From contig NZ_CP179213.1 of assembly GCF_051201685.1 (NCBI RefSeq), forward strand, positions 2,356,001 to 2,420,000: a stretch of 64,000 nucleotides of DNA. Direction: 5' to 3'. Positions 54,855 to 63,867 of this stretch are shown here, piece after piece. Under the pieces are notes generated by a model. The model was not told the origin of the DNA, searched no databases, and saw only the letters and a list, made by a program, of their open reading frames with translations. Origin of the DNA: Luminiphilus sp051201685. Its GTDB lineage: Bacteria > Pseudomonadota > Gammaproteobacteria > Pseudomonadales > Halieaceae. The stretch's first letter is position 1. Each line of letters begins with the position of its first letter. The position numbers and the translations under genes were made by a program.

Positions 54855-55870
54855 ACAAAAGATCCTTTTTTGATGAAGTGCATATAATTTGGTGATGTGT
54901 CGTAAAATGAAATAACAATTTTTGTTAATGTTCGATTTTCACACCGTTGACTCCGACCTCTTTGAGTCTCGGCGGTGCTCTCAGATGCCCCTTGGTAGAG
55001 CTTCATACTCTATAAAGGGCCGCGATAAACCTCGCTGTCCCCCCTAGAAGCCTTAAATTAAGATGAAAACATCCCCTCGGGGTTTTGTGTCGCCGAGGCC
55101 CTGAGAGGGCTATGCTCCCAATCGTTGAAAGCAAAACCCATGAAGTCTCGGCGATCAGACTGGCGCCTAACGCTGGCTCGTTCGGCACCTGTCGTCGTCA
55201 CACAACGTCAGGGTGCTCCCAAGGGTTTTTCTTAAGTGAAAAGCCTATCATAGGGTCTCGGCTTTAATTTTTCCAAAATGCGACAATTTTTTACACAAAA
55301 AGCGACAAAACGGGCCTTCATTGCGACAGCGTGGATGTTGACTCTTTCAGACGTGGTAACGGCGTGCGGCCTTGGAGCCATTTTTTCCCGAGCCGTAACC
55401 CAGTTCGCCAAATTGTTTCGTCTGTGCCCAAAAAATTTTGAAACCGCTCCCCCCTCAAAGTTGGGAGGCCCCTTTATATTGTCGCGCCAGTGATTTATTT
55501 TTTGTAATGCTACGGTCACTACACGGGCTGGGCTCGGCTGAGTCAATTTGTAAATTTTTAAAGACCATCAAAAAAACAGGTCTAAATCACGACCGACAGA
55601 TGAATAGCTTGGGGGATAGTCAATGGGGGGCTCGAAGGCACTTTGACGCAAAGCTTGACCATTGCGCTAGAGTGAAAGGCGGCCGTATCGCTGGCGACTA
55701 GGCGACTAGGCGACTAGGCGACTGCCATTTTATCGACTTATCGGCATATACTGTGGCGGCAAAAGCACCGTGGGAACGAACCGTGCCGGTGCATTGGCAC
55801 CGAACAGAACTTAACGGTGCCTTTGCAACGAATACGGAGTGAACGGAACATAACCACTCAGGAAGTTAAA
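54855..55870. other. gene-poor stretch of about 1 kb
   Basis: Open frames exist on both strands (for example 55232-55546, - and 55278-55493, +) but they lack ribosome sites and motifs and overlap each other, so I call none. The segment contains an A/T-rich start, a short GCCCTGAGAGGGC hairpin near 55100, and an 8-bp tandem repeat (55693-55723). It could hold a small RNA or decayed genes; nothing is supported. Confidence 0.45.
55693..55723. repeat. 8-bp tandem repeat, about 3.9 copies
   Basis: Unit GGCGACTA repeated three times plus GGCGACT, upstream of dsbB and outside any gene; a candidate slippage site. Confidence 0.9.
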
Positions 55871-56407
55871 ATGCAGACTGCGGTAACGTTATTCAGCTCT
55901 CGTAGCTACTGGCTGACGATAACTGCGGCCAGCCTGGCCATGCTGGTCATCGCGCTTTACTACCAATATGCCCTCGGTGAAGAGCCCTGCCAGGTCTGTA
56001 TTCAGACTCGCCTCTGGGTATTTGGCTTACTTTTAGTCAGCATGACTTTAGCAGCACTCCCAGAAAATCGTCACTTGAGGCTCTCCGGTAACCTTTTGGC
56101 GCTGACCTGCGCCGTCGGGCTGGGCGAGCGCGCTTGGTTTCTTTACCAGTTAGAAAATGGCATTGGTAATGGCAGCTGCGAATTCCAGCTAGGGATGCCC
56201 GATTGGTTTGCCGTTGATCAGTGGTTTCCATCGCTATTTGAGGTACGGAATTTATGCTCTTTTACCCCAGAAATGCTGTTCGGGGTCAGCATGGCTGAGG
56301 GACTTCTGCTTATTGCAGCGCTGCTAGGCGCCGTTATCAGTTGCGCTCTCGTTAGCCATCAAATGACCGGCCGGGCTGAGGCTAAATCCACTAGCGCCTC
56401 ACGATAA
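55871..56407 (+). CDS. dsbB: disulfide bond formation protein B (DsbB-like)
   Basis: 178 residues from the ATG at 55871 (AGGAAG 6 bases upstream). Four membrane helices; periplasmic pairs Cys40-Cys43 in PCQVC and Cys103/Cys129 match the two redox pairs of DsbB, which reoxidises DsbA and passes electrons to quinone. No dsbA is adjacent. The C-terminus (last 20 residues) is hydrophilic and cytosolic. Confidence 0.9.
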   Translation: MQTAVTLFSSRSYWLTITAASLAMLVIALYYQYALGEEPCQVCIQTRLWVFGLLLVSMTLAALPENRHLRLSGNLLALTCAVGLGERAWFLYQLENGIGNGSCEFQLGMPDWFAVDQWFPSLFEVRNLCSFTPEMLFGVSMAEGLLLIAALLGAVISCALVSHQMTGRAEAKSTSASR

Positions 56408-56679
56408 CGCAGGGAAAAATGACCTCGGGCCATGCTCCGGGGATTGCCATGCTGTCTCCCAACTCGCTCAATTTTTTTCGGAGTCGCTGGCGGCAGCGGC
56501 CCCTTACTCTGTCACCAACTAGGCTCTCCAAGAAGTCAAACAACCAAAACCTGCAAGAGCCGCTTTGACCTCAATCAACCGCTGTTTCCCATCATTTCGA
56601 TCACTGGGACTCCTACTCCAAAAAAGCTGTAAGCTCCTGCTACAGAAGCATAAGTTTTATCACCAACTGGGTGCTAAAT

Positions 56680-58392
56680 ATGGAAAGGTCTCTCGCGGTT
56701 TTGTCATTTTTTGCTGCTATTTGCTGGTCGCTGCAAACCCTCGCCGATGAAAGTCACCAAACGGCCGACCGCGTTATTTTGGGTAGCATTTATACCGTCA
56801 ATGAAGGCCAGCCCTGGGCGGAAGGGATTGCCCTAAAAAATGGCGTCATCGTTTATGTGGGTAACGAGTCAGACAGCCGCCGCTGGATCGGTGAAGGCAC
56901 TGAAGTGACGACACTTAAGCAGCAGATGGTCATACCAGGCTTTCACGACTCCCACGCTCACCTACTAATCGGCGTTGCTACCGATACGGAATGTGACCTT
57001 ATCAGGCTTGAAAGCATCGCTGAGGTCGAAGCACAACTTACTCAGTGTCAGGGGCTTTCCGGATTTGGCAATGCCCAGTGGATCATTGGTTCAGGCTGGG
57101 CCCCCTATCTTTGGCCTAAGGCAGAGCCCAATAAAGCGTTGCTTGATCGGTTGTTCCCAGACCGCCCCGTGTACCTGTCATCAAGCTTTGGCCATTCTGC
57201 CTGGGTCAACAGTAAGGCAATGGAGGTCTTAGGCATCACGGCTGACACCGACCCCGGTGCCGATGGCGTTGTTGTACTAGATCCCCAGACCGGCGAGCCC
57301 ACGGGCACCTTGCACGACGCCGCCATGCTACTCGTAAAGAATTTCCTTCCGGAAATGACAGAGGAGCATCGGCTGGACAGCATCCGTGCAGCACTCGCCA
57401 TGGCCCATGAGCTGGGTGTAACCGCGGTCATTGAGCCCGGTGTTGATGCGGACATATTGGCCCCCTTGGTAACTCTGGCTGATCGGGGCGAACTCAAAAT
57501 AAGAGCGCTCACCTCCCTCTCCACAATTAACTGGCAACCCGGTGTTTTTGACGATGCCATTTTCGAGCTGCTAGAGCAGCGAGATCAGTGGCGTCGCCCT
57601 AATATTGGCGTCGATTCCGTAAAAATTTATATGGATGGCGTTATCGAAAGCTACACGGGCGCCTTACTCGAGCCTTATGAGGGTTCAAACCATGAGAGGG
57701 GGCCGCGCTTTTACAGTCAGGCGCAAGTCAATCGCTACTTCAGCCGTTTTGACGCTATGGGGCTGCAGATTCATGTCCATGCCATTGGCGATGCTGGAGT
57801 GCGGATTGCCCTCAACGGTTATGAAGCTGCGCAAGCAGCCAATGGTCCCTCAAACAACCGTCACCACGTAACCCATTTACAGCTCATCTCCGAGGAAGAT
57901 GTGCCCCGCTTTGCCCAATATAATATTGGCGCAACATTTCAGCCCCTGTGGGCCTATTATGATCCCGCCGCGATTGAACTCGATATTCCCGCGATTGGCG
58001 CCGAACGCACGCACAGCATGTACCCAATTGGCAGCGTCCATCGCAGCGGGGGCCGCATCAACGGAGCTAGTGACTATTTTGTGACCGACATGAACCCGTT
58101 ACTGGCGATCGAAGTCGGTATCACCCGCCAAGACCCCTACACCAACAGTGGCACGCCTCTTAATGCCAGCGAGGGCGTGGATTTGGCCACCATGATCAAG
58201 GCCTACACCATTAATGGCGCTTACACGATGGGCCTCGAACAGCAGCAAGGCAGCATCGAAGTGGGCAAACGAGCAGACCTAGTGATATTGGACAGCAATC
58301 TTTTCGAGCTGAAGCCTTATGAAATCTCTGATGCCGCTGTGGTTGAGACGATCTTCGCGGGTGAAACCGTCTTCAAAATCGACGCTCCCTGA
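56680..58392 (+). CDS. exported amidohydrolase family 3 protein (YtcJ type)
   Basis: 570 residues from the ATG at 56680; an in-frame GTG three codons earlier is equally possible. Signal peptide about 1-23. The metallo-dependent hydrolase fold is marked by HDSHAH (metal site), an IHVHAIGD motif and the late PYTNSGTPLNASEGVDL with the C-terminal beta-sandwich (GKRADLVILD). Members (YtcJ, some N-substituted formamide deformylases) act on amide or imide compounds; substrate unknown. Convergent with the PLP decarboxylase gene. Confidence 0.88.
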   Translation: MERSLAVLSFFAAICWSLQTLADESHQTADRVILGSIYTVNEGQPWAEGIALKNGVIVYVGNESDSRRWIGEGTEVTTLKQQMVIPGFHDSHAHLLIGVATDTECDLIRLESIAEVEAQLTQCQGLSGFGNAQWIIGSGWAPYLWPKAEPNKALLDRLFPDRPVYLSSSFGHSAWVNSKAMEVLGITADTDPGADGVVVLDPQTGEPTGTLHDAAMLLVKNFLPEMTEEHRLDSIRAALAMAHELGVTAVIEPGVDADILAPLVTLADRGELKIRALTSLSTINWQPGVFDDAIFELLEQRDQWRRPNIGVDSVKIYMDGVIESYTGALLEPYEGSNHERGPRFYSQAQVNRYFSRFDAMGLQIHVHAIGDAGVRIALNGYEAAQAANGPSNNRHHVTHLQLISEEDVPRFAQYNIGATFQPLWAYYDPAAIELDIPAIGAERTHSMYPIGSVHRSGGRINGASDYFVTDMNPLLAIEVGITRQDPYTNSGTPLNASEGVDLATMIKAYTINGAYTMGLEQQQGSIEVGKRADLVILDSNLFELKPYEISDAAVVETIFAGETVFKIDAP

Positions 58393-58432
58393 GCCTGAGA
58401 TAATACTCACTAGGTAACGGGCTAAACCGGCA

Positions 58433-59830
58433 CTAGACCATTCCAGCGTAGATTTCTTTTATAACAGCATGCGCCAACATGACGTCTTCGTGAGTGGTAT
58501 CAAACTGCCCCACCTGAAGTCGAATGACTTTCTGATCCTGCCAAATACTCTGGGTCAAATAAATACGGCCATCGTCGTTAATCGCATCAACCAACTGCTG
58601 CTGCACACTGTCGTCGCCCTCGCACCGAAAAGAAAAAAGACTGAGCACAGGCTCACTCGTAATAAAAAACCCCGGAGTTTGCCGTATAACCTCGCACAGC
58701 TCCTGCGCCCAAACCACATGGTTGCGCAGTCGAGTTCGCAACCCTTCCAAACCATAGGATCGAATTAAAAACCAAAGTTTGAGGGCCCGAAATCGACGTC
58801 CCAAAGGAATGGTCCATTCCGAAAAATTCGTAATGTCCTCTCGACTAGTCGTTAAATATTCAGGCTGAATTTTCAACGTATCAATTTGTGCTTTTTCGTC
58901 TCTGAGAAACTGCACGGAACAGTCGAACTGGGCTCCCAGCCATTTATGCGGGTTAAATACTATGCTGTCAAAGTCGCTGACGCCTTCCCATAAACCGCGT
59001 CGTAAGTCAGGGCAAATCATCGCCGCACCCGCCCAAGCAGCATCGACATGGGTGTATAGATTCTCGTCTTTGGCAATAGCTGCAATCATCTCAAGATCGT
59101 CGCAGGCTCCAATGCTCGTTCCCCCAGTGACCGCAATAATACCTGCGGGGTGGTATCCGGCGGCTCGATCGGCACTAATAGCGCTACGCAGCGCGTCGCC
59201 GTCTAAAGTGTGGAGCGAACCCTGAGTGGGAAGCTTCACCAAATTGGCCTGCCCAATACCAGCAATCCAGCACGCGCGATCGATGGATGAGTGGACCTGT
59301 TCGGAGCAATAAATTCGAATTTTTCCCTGCTCTGAAAGGCCTTCTGCGTTGCCAGTAAAACCCGTCGCTCGCTCTCGCATAGTGAGCACCGCAGAGAGCG
59401 TCGCCGAGGATGCGCTGTCCTGAATTACGCCTGTATAACCATTAGCAATACCTAAAGCCTGTCGCAGCCAATCCACCATCACCTGCTCCATCTCCGTGGC
59501 TGCAGGAGATGTTTGCCAAAGCATGCACTGCGCCGCAATGGTAGAAACCAACATTTCCGCCAACATTGAAGGTGGTGCGGCATTTGCTGGAAAATAGGCG
59601 AAAAATCGTGGGTGCTGCCAATGCGTCATCCCCGGCATAACGATGCGCTCAAAGTCGCCCATGATGGTAGTCATATCTTCGCTGGTTTCGGGGGGGGACG
59701 CCGACAGCTGTGCCTTAATAGCCCCGGGTGCTGTTTGAGCACGCACCGGTAGAGCTCGAATGTTCTGATGATAATCAGAGGCCCATTCAGAAATTTTTCT
59801 GCCCCACTCGGCAAACTCATCCCACTGCAC
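58433..59830 (-). CDS. PLP-dependent decarboxylase (group II, aromatic-L-amino-acid type)
   Basis: 465 residues. Lys296 in FNPHKWLG binds PLP; DAAWAGAAM supplies the Asp that contacts the pyridine ring, and GVIQDSASSATLSAV is the substrate-loop region of aromatic amino acid decarboxylases. It should form an amine from tryptophan, tyrosine, phenylalanine or a related acid; specificity unknown. Starts with GTG at 59828-59830, with an AGGGGG ribosome site. No cytochrome or transporter neighbours suggest a specialised pathway. Confidence 0.9.
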   Translation of the reverse strand: MQWDEFAEWGRKISEWASDYHQNIRALPVRAQTAPGAIKAQLSASPPETSEDMTTIMGDFERIVMPGMTHWQHPRFFAYFPANAAPPSMLAEMLVSTIAAQCMLWQTSPAATEMEQVMVDWLRQALGIANGYTGVIQDSASSATLSAVLTMRERATGFTGNAEGLSEQGKIRIYCSEQVHSSIDRACWIAGIGQANLVKLPTQGSLHTLDGDALRSAISADRAAGYHPAGIIAVTGGTSIGACDDLEMIAAIAKDENLYTHVDAAWAGAAMICPDLRRGLWEGVSDFDSIVFNPHKWLGAQFDCSVQFLRDEKAQIDTLKIQPEYLTTSREDITNFSEWTIPLGRRFRALKLWFLIRSYGLEGLRTRLRNHVVWAQELCEVIRQTPGFFITSEPVLSLFSFRCEGDDSVQQQLVDAINDDGRIYLTQSIWQDQKVIRLQVGQFDTTHEDVMLAHAVIKEIYAGMV

Positions 59831-60058
59831 GACAATGACCCCCTGAAAGATTTAGCCCATTAACTCACTATAAAACACCATAACTTGCCTGCACCGTAAT
59901 GGCTCCATTTCTGTCGCAACGCCCTTCCCATTTTTTTCTCAGGACTGGCCTACAACCGCTGGACACAACACTGCGCCACCCCAGCGCATCGAGATGCGTG
60001 TTTGCTGATACGTGCCGTCGACAGTGCTTTAACAGGTAGGACTAAAGGGGTAATGAAG

Positions 60059-60547
60059 TCAGTTTTCCAGCAACTCGAACCGATTTTTCTCGAGATTTTT
60101 TTGCACATTGTCTGGGGTAAACACCCGCCCGTTCATCACGATATAACATCCATTAGGTAAGGTTTGTACCGCAGCAACCGACCCACCAATATTAAAAACA
60201 GCGTCGTTGTGTGCAAAGGCGGCGGGCTGCAAAGCTCCTGTCAAAACAATCGTTTTACCTTGAATGGCCGAAAGGGCACTGGCTGTTGCGATCATACCGT
60301 CGGTTCCGTGGGTAATGAGCACGCGGTTGCAAGAGGAGGCGCTAACGCGCTCAACAATGTAGCCCCGATCTTCGTCGGTCATATCGAGGCTATCGACCTT
60401 CATCAGCTCCTCAACCACAAACTCAAAACCCACCCCCATACTGTCAAGGAGAGGGCCGACAATCGCATCACCTATTTCATAATCGCTTTTTTTATCGAAA
60501 TAAATCTTGTCGATCGTACCGCCCGTGGTGAATACCGCGAGTTCCAT
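60059..60547 (-). CDS. half-length asparaginase-like protein
   Basis: 162 residues from the ATG at 60545-60547 (GGAG upstream); a GTG five codons earlier overlaps the ribosome site. It covers only the N-terminal domain of L-asparaginases: TTGGTID (7-13, catalytic Thr) and HGTDGM (near 81-86, second Thr, Asp) are intact, but the C-terminal domain that completes the active site across the dimer is absent. It ends naturally with a stop, and similar short asparaginase-domain proteins occur in proteobacteria, so I read it as a distinct short form rather than a fresh truncation. Activity is uncertain. Confidence 0.75.
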   Translation of the reverse strand: MELAVFTTGGTIDKIYFDKKSDYEIGDAIVGPLLDSMGVGFEFVVEELMKVDSLDMTDEDRGYIVERVSASSCNRVLITHGTDGMIATASALSAIQGKTIVLTGALQPAAFAHNDAVFNIGGSVAAVQTLPNGCYIVMNGRVFTPDNVQKNLEKNRFELLEN

Positions 60548-60679
60548 ATTTAACCACTCCACACATAGGGCACTGATTTACCCAAAGTCATATCAACCCA
60601 GCGTTATCGGGCAATAAATTTTGCCACACAGGTTCCAAAATTATCCCGCAAGCTCTCAACATGAGCTATCAGCCCTTCC

Positions 60680-61294
60680 TTAGGCCTTTACTTTTCTCCT
60701 CCACCAGATGATCACAGGTAGCATGAGAATTGTCGGTAAAATCCAGCCTAACCAAGGTGGCGTCATGCTGACGTTAACCACTAAAACCGCGGTCACAACT
60801 GCAATGGTGCCGCCCAACATATTGGTGAGATGCTTGGCGATTCGAACTTTACCCGTTGCAGCACGATCCCGATGAGATTTTGTATCGGCTAAACCCAACG
60901 CAATGGCGATAAACCCAAAAACACTTAAAGTTACGGATGTGCTGGTGAATTGCGGGTAATCCTTGAACGCGAGCAATCCCATCAAAAGACCCGAGGACAC
61001 CATGATAATTACTGCTAGCCAGTCCAGCCACTGAGGCTCACCACTTCGATTTCTAGCAAAACGCCAACCCGAAAATGCGAGGTAAAAAGAGAACAGTGCC
61101 ACAAGAAACAGAAAAGTATTCGCCGTCAACACAGCCATGATCACAGCCGTCAAAAAAATTACAACCATGGAATAAAAAAAAGTGCTGCCGACCCGCTTAT
61201 GCGACCGACCGCCTTTTTTGACTGCCAGTGCGGCACCCGCAGAAACTAAAGCAAGCGACCCTGCGACAATATGCAACGTGAGCAAACCGTTCAT
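60680..61294 (-). CDS. multi-spanning membrane protein, DUF2306-like
   Basis: 204 residues with about six or seven hydrophobic segments. The first helix holds TLHIVAGSLALVSAG and the next loop RSHKRVG, the paired histidines seen in DUF2306 membrane proteins that are thought to bind heme. The family call is tentative; no biochemical role is known. Single-gene unit on the minus strand. Confidence 0.6.
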   Translation of the reverse strand: MNGLLTLHIVAGSLALVSAGAALAVKKGGRSHKRVGSTFFYSMVVIFLTAVIMAVLTANTFLFLVALFSFYLAFSGWRFARNRSGEPQWLDWLAVIIMVSSGLLMGLLAFKDYPQFTSTSVTLSVFGFIAIALGLADTKSHRDRAATGKVRIAKHLTNMLGGTIAVVTAVLVVNVSMTPPWLGWILPTILMLPVIIWWRRKVKA

Positions 61295-61410
61295 CGTTTA
61301 TCCTTAGGGAATTCTTCCCACCCTTAATCTACGGTGCTCACCCAGCAAGAGGGCAACACCTGCTGCCAGGCATTCATCCATCGATTGTTATTCCAGCCCT
61401 GAGGCCGGCA

Positions 61411-63030
61411 CTACAGCAGCGCTGGCAATTCCATAATATCTAGTTGGGGTCTGCGTACACCCTGCACCGTGGTCGGCACTTCATTGATGACCTGAGTGTT
61501 TTGTAACACAGGATCAAAGGCTGGCCATGGAGGTATTTGATCGCCATTAGGATTCCCTGAACGCGCAAAGTTGACCCAATAGCGCATCATATTTTGCGAG
61601 ACCTTGCGGTCAGCATCAGTCCAATCAAAGCCAACCTTATCAGTATTACCGAATACCAAGGCTAAATCACCCGAATGGTAAGCGCCGCCGCTACGCGGTC
61701 CACCCGGCAAACTTAATTCGGGGGGCTCAGACATGTACAAATGAAAGGCCGGAGGAACATGATCCATGAAATAGAAAAATGTCGGCTGGCCAACGGCGTG
61801 CTGATAGCCCGCCCACCGACGCATACCAAAGGCCATAAAATAATCGGTGGCAACAGCGTGCTGAATCTCCCCCGGAGTCAAACCAGGCTCGGAATAAAAC
61901 GGTTTTAAGCCCAGGCCCTTATTGCCCCAAAGCATCGTTAAAAAACCGTCTAAACCCTCATCGGTTAAGGCTAAATCAACCGGAAATAACTCTTCCCCTT
62001 CATTGGCAAGAAAGCCCAGAAGCAAGGGCACTTTTGCCTGCCGCCCCGCCTTAAACGTGACGTCGGGCAGCTCGGGCAGTACCCAGCCATCAACGGTAAT
62101 GCGACTCGCGTCTGCCCATTGAGTGGACTCTGAAGCTGCCAATATCGTTTCCGGCTCTATTTTTCGTAAAGCCACCAAAGTCGTCGCATCCAAAGTATTT
62201 ACCAGTGCGCGGCCTCGCTCGTAGCCATTGGCATCTTGTTTCGGGATTGTATTGACGCAGGCTGCTGACTGACCGATCGCTTTGCTGAATAGCCCCTCGG
62301 CTAAGGGCGACGCCATGAGCGCACATACACTTTGTGAACCCGCTGATTGCCCAAAAATAGTGACATTATTGGGATCGCCACCAAATGCTGCGGCATTGTT
62401 TTGCACCCACTTAAGGGCCGCAATCTTGTCCAATAGTCCGTAGTTGCCTGCACTACTGTGCATCGATTCACCCGCCAACAGCGGGTGTGCGAGAAAGCCA
62501 AAGGGCCCCAGACGATAATTGATGGTTACTAGTATGACGCCTTGCCCGGCCAATTCAGATCCGTCGAAAATCGGCGAATGACCTTGCCCACTAGTGTGCG
62601 CGCCACCATGGAACCACACCATAACTGGCTGTTTTTTCGTCGGCTGCGAAGTCCAAACATTGAGATACAAACAATCTTCAGACACCGCAAAGGCTTCCCT
62701 ACGCCAGACAAAATTAGAGGTGTGTTGTAGTTGATAACAACTGTCAGAAAAGGTGTCGGCTTTACGCGCACCCTGCCACGAGCTTGGCGCAACAGGTGGC
62801 CGCCAGCGCAAGTCTCCCACCGGTGGTTGTGCATAGGGCAGACCTCGAAACACAGTGACCGAAGCCCCCGACGCAGGCGTATAAGGCGACTCGACGCCTT
62901 GCACAGCACCTTGCACAGCACCTTGCTCAACAAACACGGTTTGTGGCGACGACACCGCCTGCATCGGCTCTATTTCAGCCCCGCAACCCAATAGCAGAAG
63001 CAGGTGAAAAATTCCAAAGATCCTGAGCAT
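61411..63030 (-). CDS. carboxylesterase type B family lipoprotein
   Basis: 539 residues from the ATG at 63028-63030 (AGGAGG 7 bases upstream); the open frame before it is not used. Lipobox LLLLGC with Cys16, so a lipid-anchored envelope enzyme. Alpha/beta hydrolase with nucleophile Ser229 in FGQSAGS (the more usual G-E-S-A-G has Gln for Glu here), catalytic acid in the GNEG-like FLANEGEE region and His452 in AYHSGDL. It hydrolyses carboxylic esters; substrate unknown. A 12-bp in-frame repeat near the N-terminus gives QGAVQGAVQG. Confidence 0.88.
   Translation of the reverse strand: MLRIFGIFHLLLLLGCGAEIEPMQAVSSPQTVFVEQGAVQGAVQGVESPYTPASGASVTVFRGLPYAQPPVGDLRWRPPVAPSSWQGARKADTFSDSCYQLQHTSNFVWRREAFAVSEDCLYLNVWTSQPTKKQPVMVWFHGGAHTSGQGHSPIFDGSELAGQGVILVTINYRLGPFGFLAHPLLAGESMHSSAGNYGLLDKIAALKWVQNNAAAFGGDPNNVTIFGQSAGSQSVCALMASPLAEGLFSKAIGQSAACVNTIPKQDANGYERGRALVNTLDATTLVALRKIEPETILAASESTQWADASRITVDGWVLPELPDVTFKAGRQAKVPLLLGFLANEGEELFPVDLALTDEGLDGFLTMLWGNKGLGLKPFYSEPGLTPGEIQHAVATDYFMAFGMRRWAGYQHAVGQPTFFYFMDHVPPAFHLYMSEPPELSLPGGPRSGGAYHSGDLALVFGNTDKVGFDWTDADRKVSQNMMRYWVNFARSGNPNGDQIPPWPAFDPVLQNTQVINEVPTTVQGVRRPQLDIMELPALL
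62897..62926 (-). repeat. 12-bp tandem repeat inside the carboxylesterase gene
   Basis: CCTTGCACAGCA occurs twice (62897-62908, 62909-62920) plus CCTTGC. In frame, so slippage would change the length of a QGAV run after the lipobox by four residues. Confidence 0.85.
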
Positions 63031-63193
63031 GCCCTGCCTCCTACGGGTATCGTTTGCCACTCGCGCTCTCATCGTAGTGAAGCCCTGTAATTGCGGAAAC
63101 TCACGTGCCAATTAAACCAATCTGCTGATTACACTGTTAGCACAGCAGGAAAGCCTCATCAAAATTCAAGCGACCAAATTTCGACGGAAACCA

Positions 63194-63730
63194 TTACCCG
63201 AAGCATGCCCGCCAGCGGGCCTCAAGCTCTACCGCGCCCAATTGATTCAGCGTGGTGATATTTTGATCAGAAATCAACGCCGCCTCCGCAGACGACTCAA
63301 CGGCGCGATCAACGCTAGACTCTCGCAGTATGTGCACCATGGGGTAAGGCGAGCGATTGGTGTAGTTCTCAGCGTCATCGACGGCAGTCCCGGCAAATTG
63401 ATAGTACGGGTGAAAACCCACCAATTGATAAATGCCCACCCTATCCATTAACTCAAGCAACCTCTGAATGACATCTTGAAAGTCATTAAAATCTCTAAAA
63501 TCTGTAAGTGCTGATGGCAGTATCAAAAAGCTGGTTTCAATATTTTCATTGTTATCCAGAACCATGATTGCATCTGTCAGCGCGTGCAGGATGCCCTCCT
63601 GATCACAGCCCTCATAAACGCAAAAATCAATGGTACTACGCATAACCTCGCGTTTCGCAAACGGGCATAGATTAAGCTCAACAACAAACGTCTGAATCCA
63701 CTGCTGTGTAATGTCGATCGGTGCTTTTAT
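63194..63730 (-). CDS. DUF1415 family protein with no canonical start codon
   Basis: 178 residues if started at the ATA at 63728-63730. The family core is clear: the LNLCPFAKRE segment near residues 24-33, FHPYYQF near 98, and the NYTNRSPYPMVHILRE block. These N-terminal family residues lie upstream of the first ATG in frame (63643), so the true gene must begin earlier, but between the upstream stop (63752-63754) and 63643 there is no ATG, GTG or TTG in frame. GAGGGG sits 8 bases before the ATA, exactly where an ATG would be expected. Either a rare ATA/ATT start is used or the start was mutated. Function of DUF1415 is unknown. Confidence 0.7.
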   Translation of the reverse strand: MKAPIDITQQWIQTFVVELNLCPFAKREVMRSTIDFCVYEGCDQEGILHALTDAIMVLDNNENIETSFLILPSALTDFRDFNDFQDVIQRLLELMDRVGIYQLVGFHPYYQFAGTAVDDAENYTNRSPYPMVHILRESSVDRAVESSAEAALISDQNITTLNQLGAVELEARWRACFG

Positions 63731-63867
63731 TGGCTCATCCCCTCGCTGATATCAATGCTATGGTGGTGCCCCAGTGAGCAACCGCCTTGTTTTGTGCACG
63801 GAGGTACAATAACAGGGGTTTCAACTGCCACACTAGATTATCAACGACAGAAGTGTAGAGCCCCATC

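Noticed and set aside
55071..55085. CCCCTCGGGG followed by TTTT as a terminator
   Set aside because: The loop would be only two bases, so the hairpin cannot form as written.
55232..55546. 104-codon open frame on the minus strand in the 1-kb gap
   Set aside because: Overlaps a plus-strand frame, has no ribosome site and no recognisable domain.
56432..56632. 66-codon frame between dsbB and the amidohydrolase gene
   Set aside because: Pro/Ser/Thr-rich composition, no ribosome site.
60059..60547. Pseudogene call for the short asparaginase
   Set aside because: The frame has a proper ribosome site, intact motifs and a clean stop, and no remnant of the second half is visible downstream.
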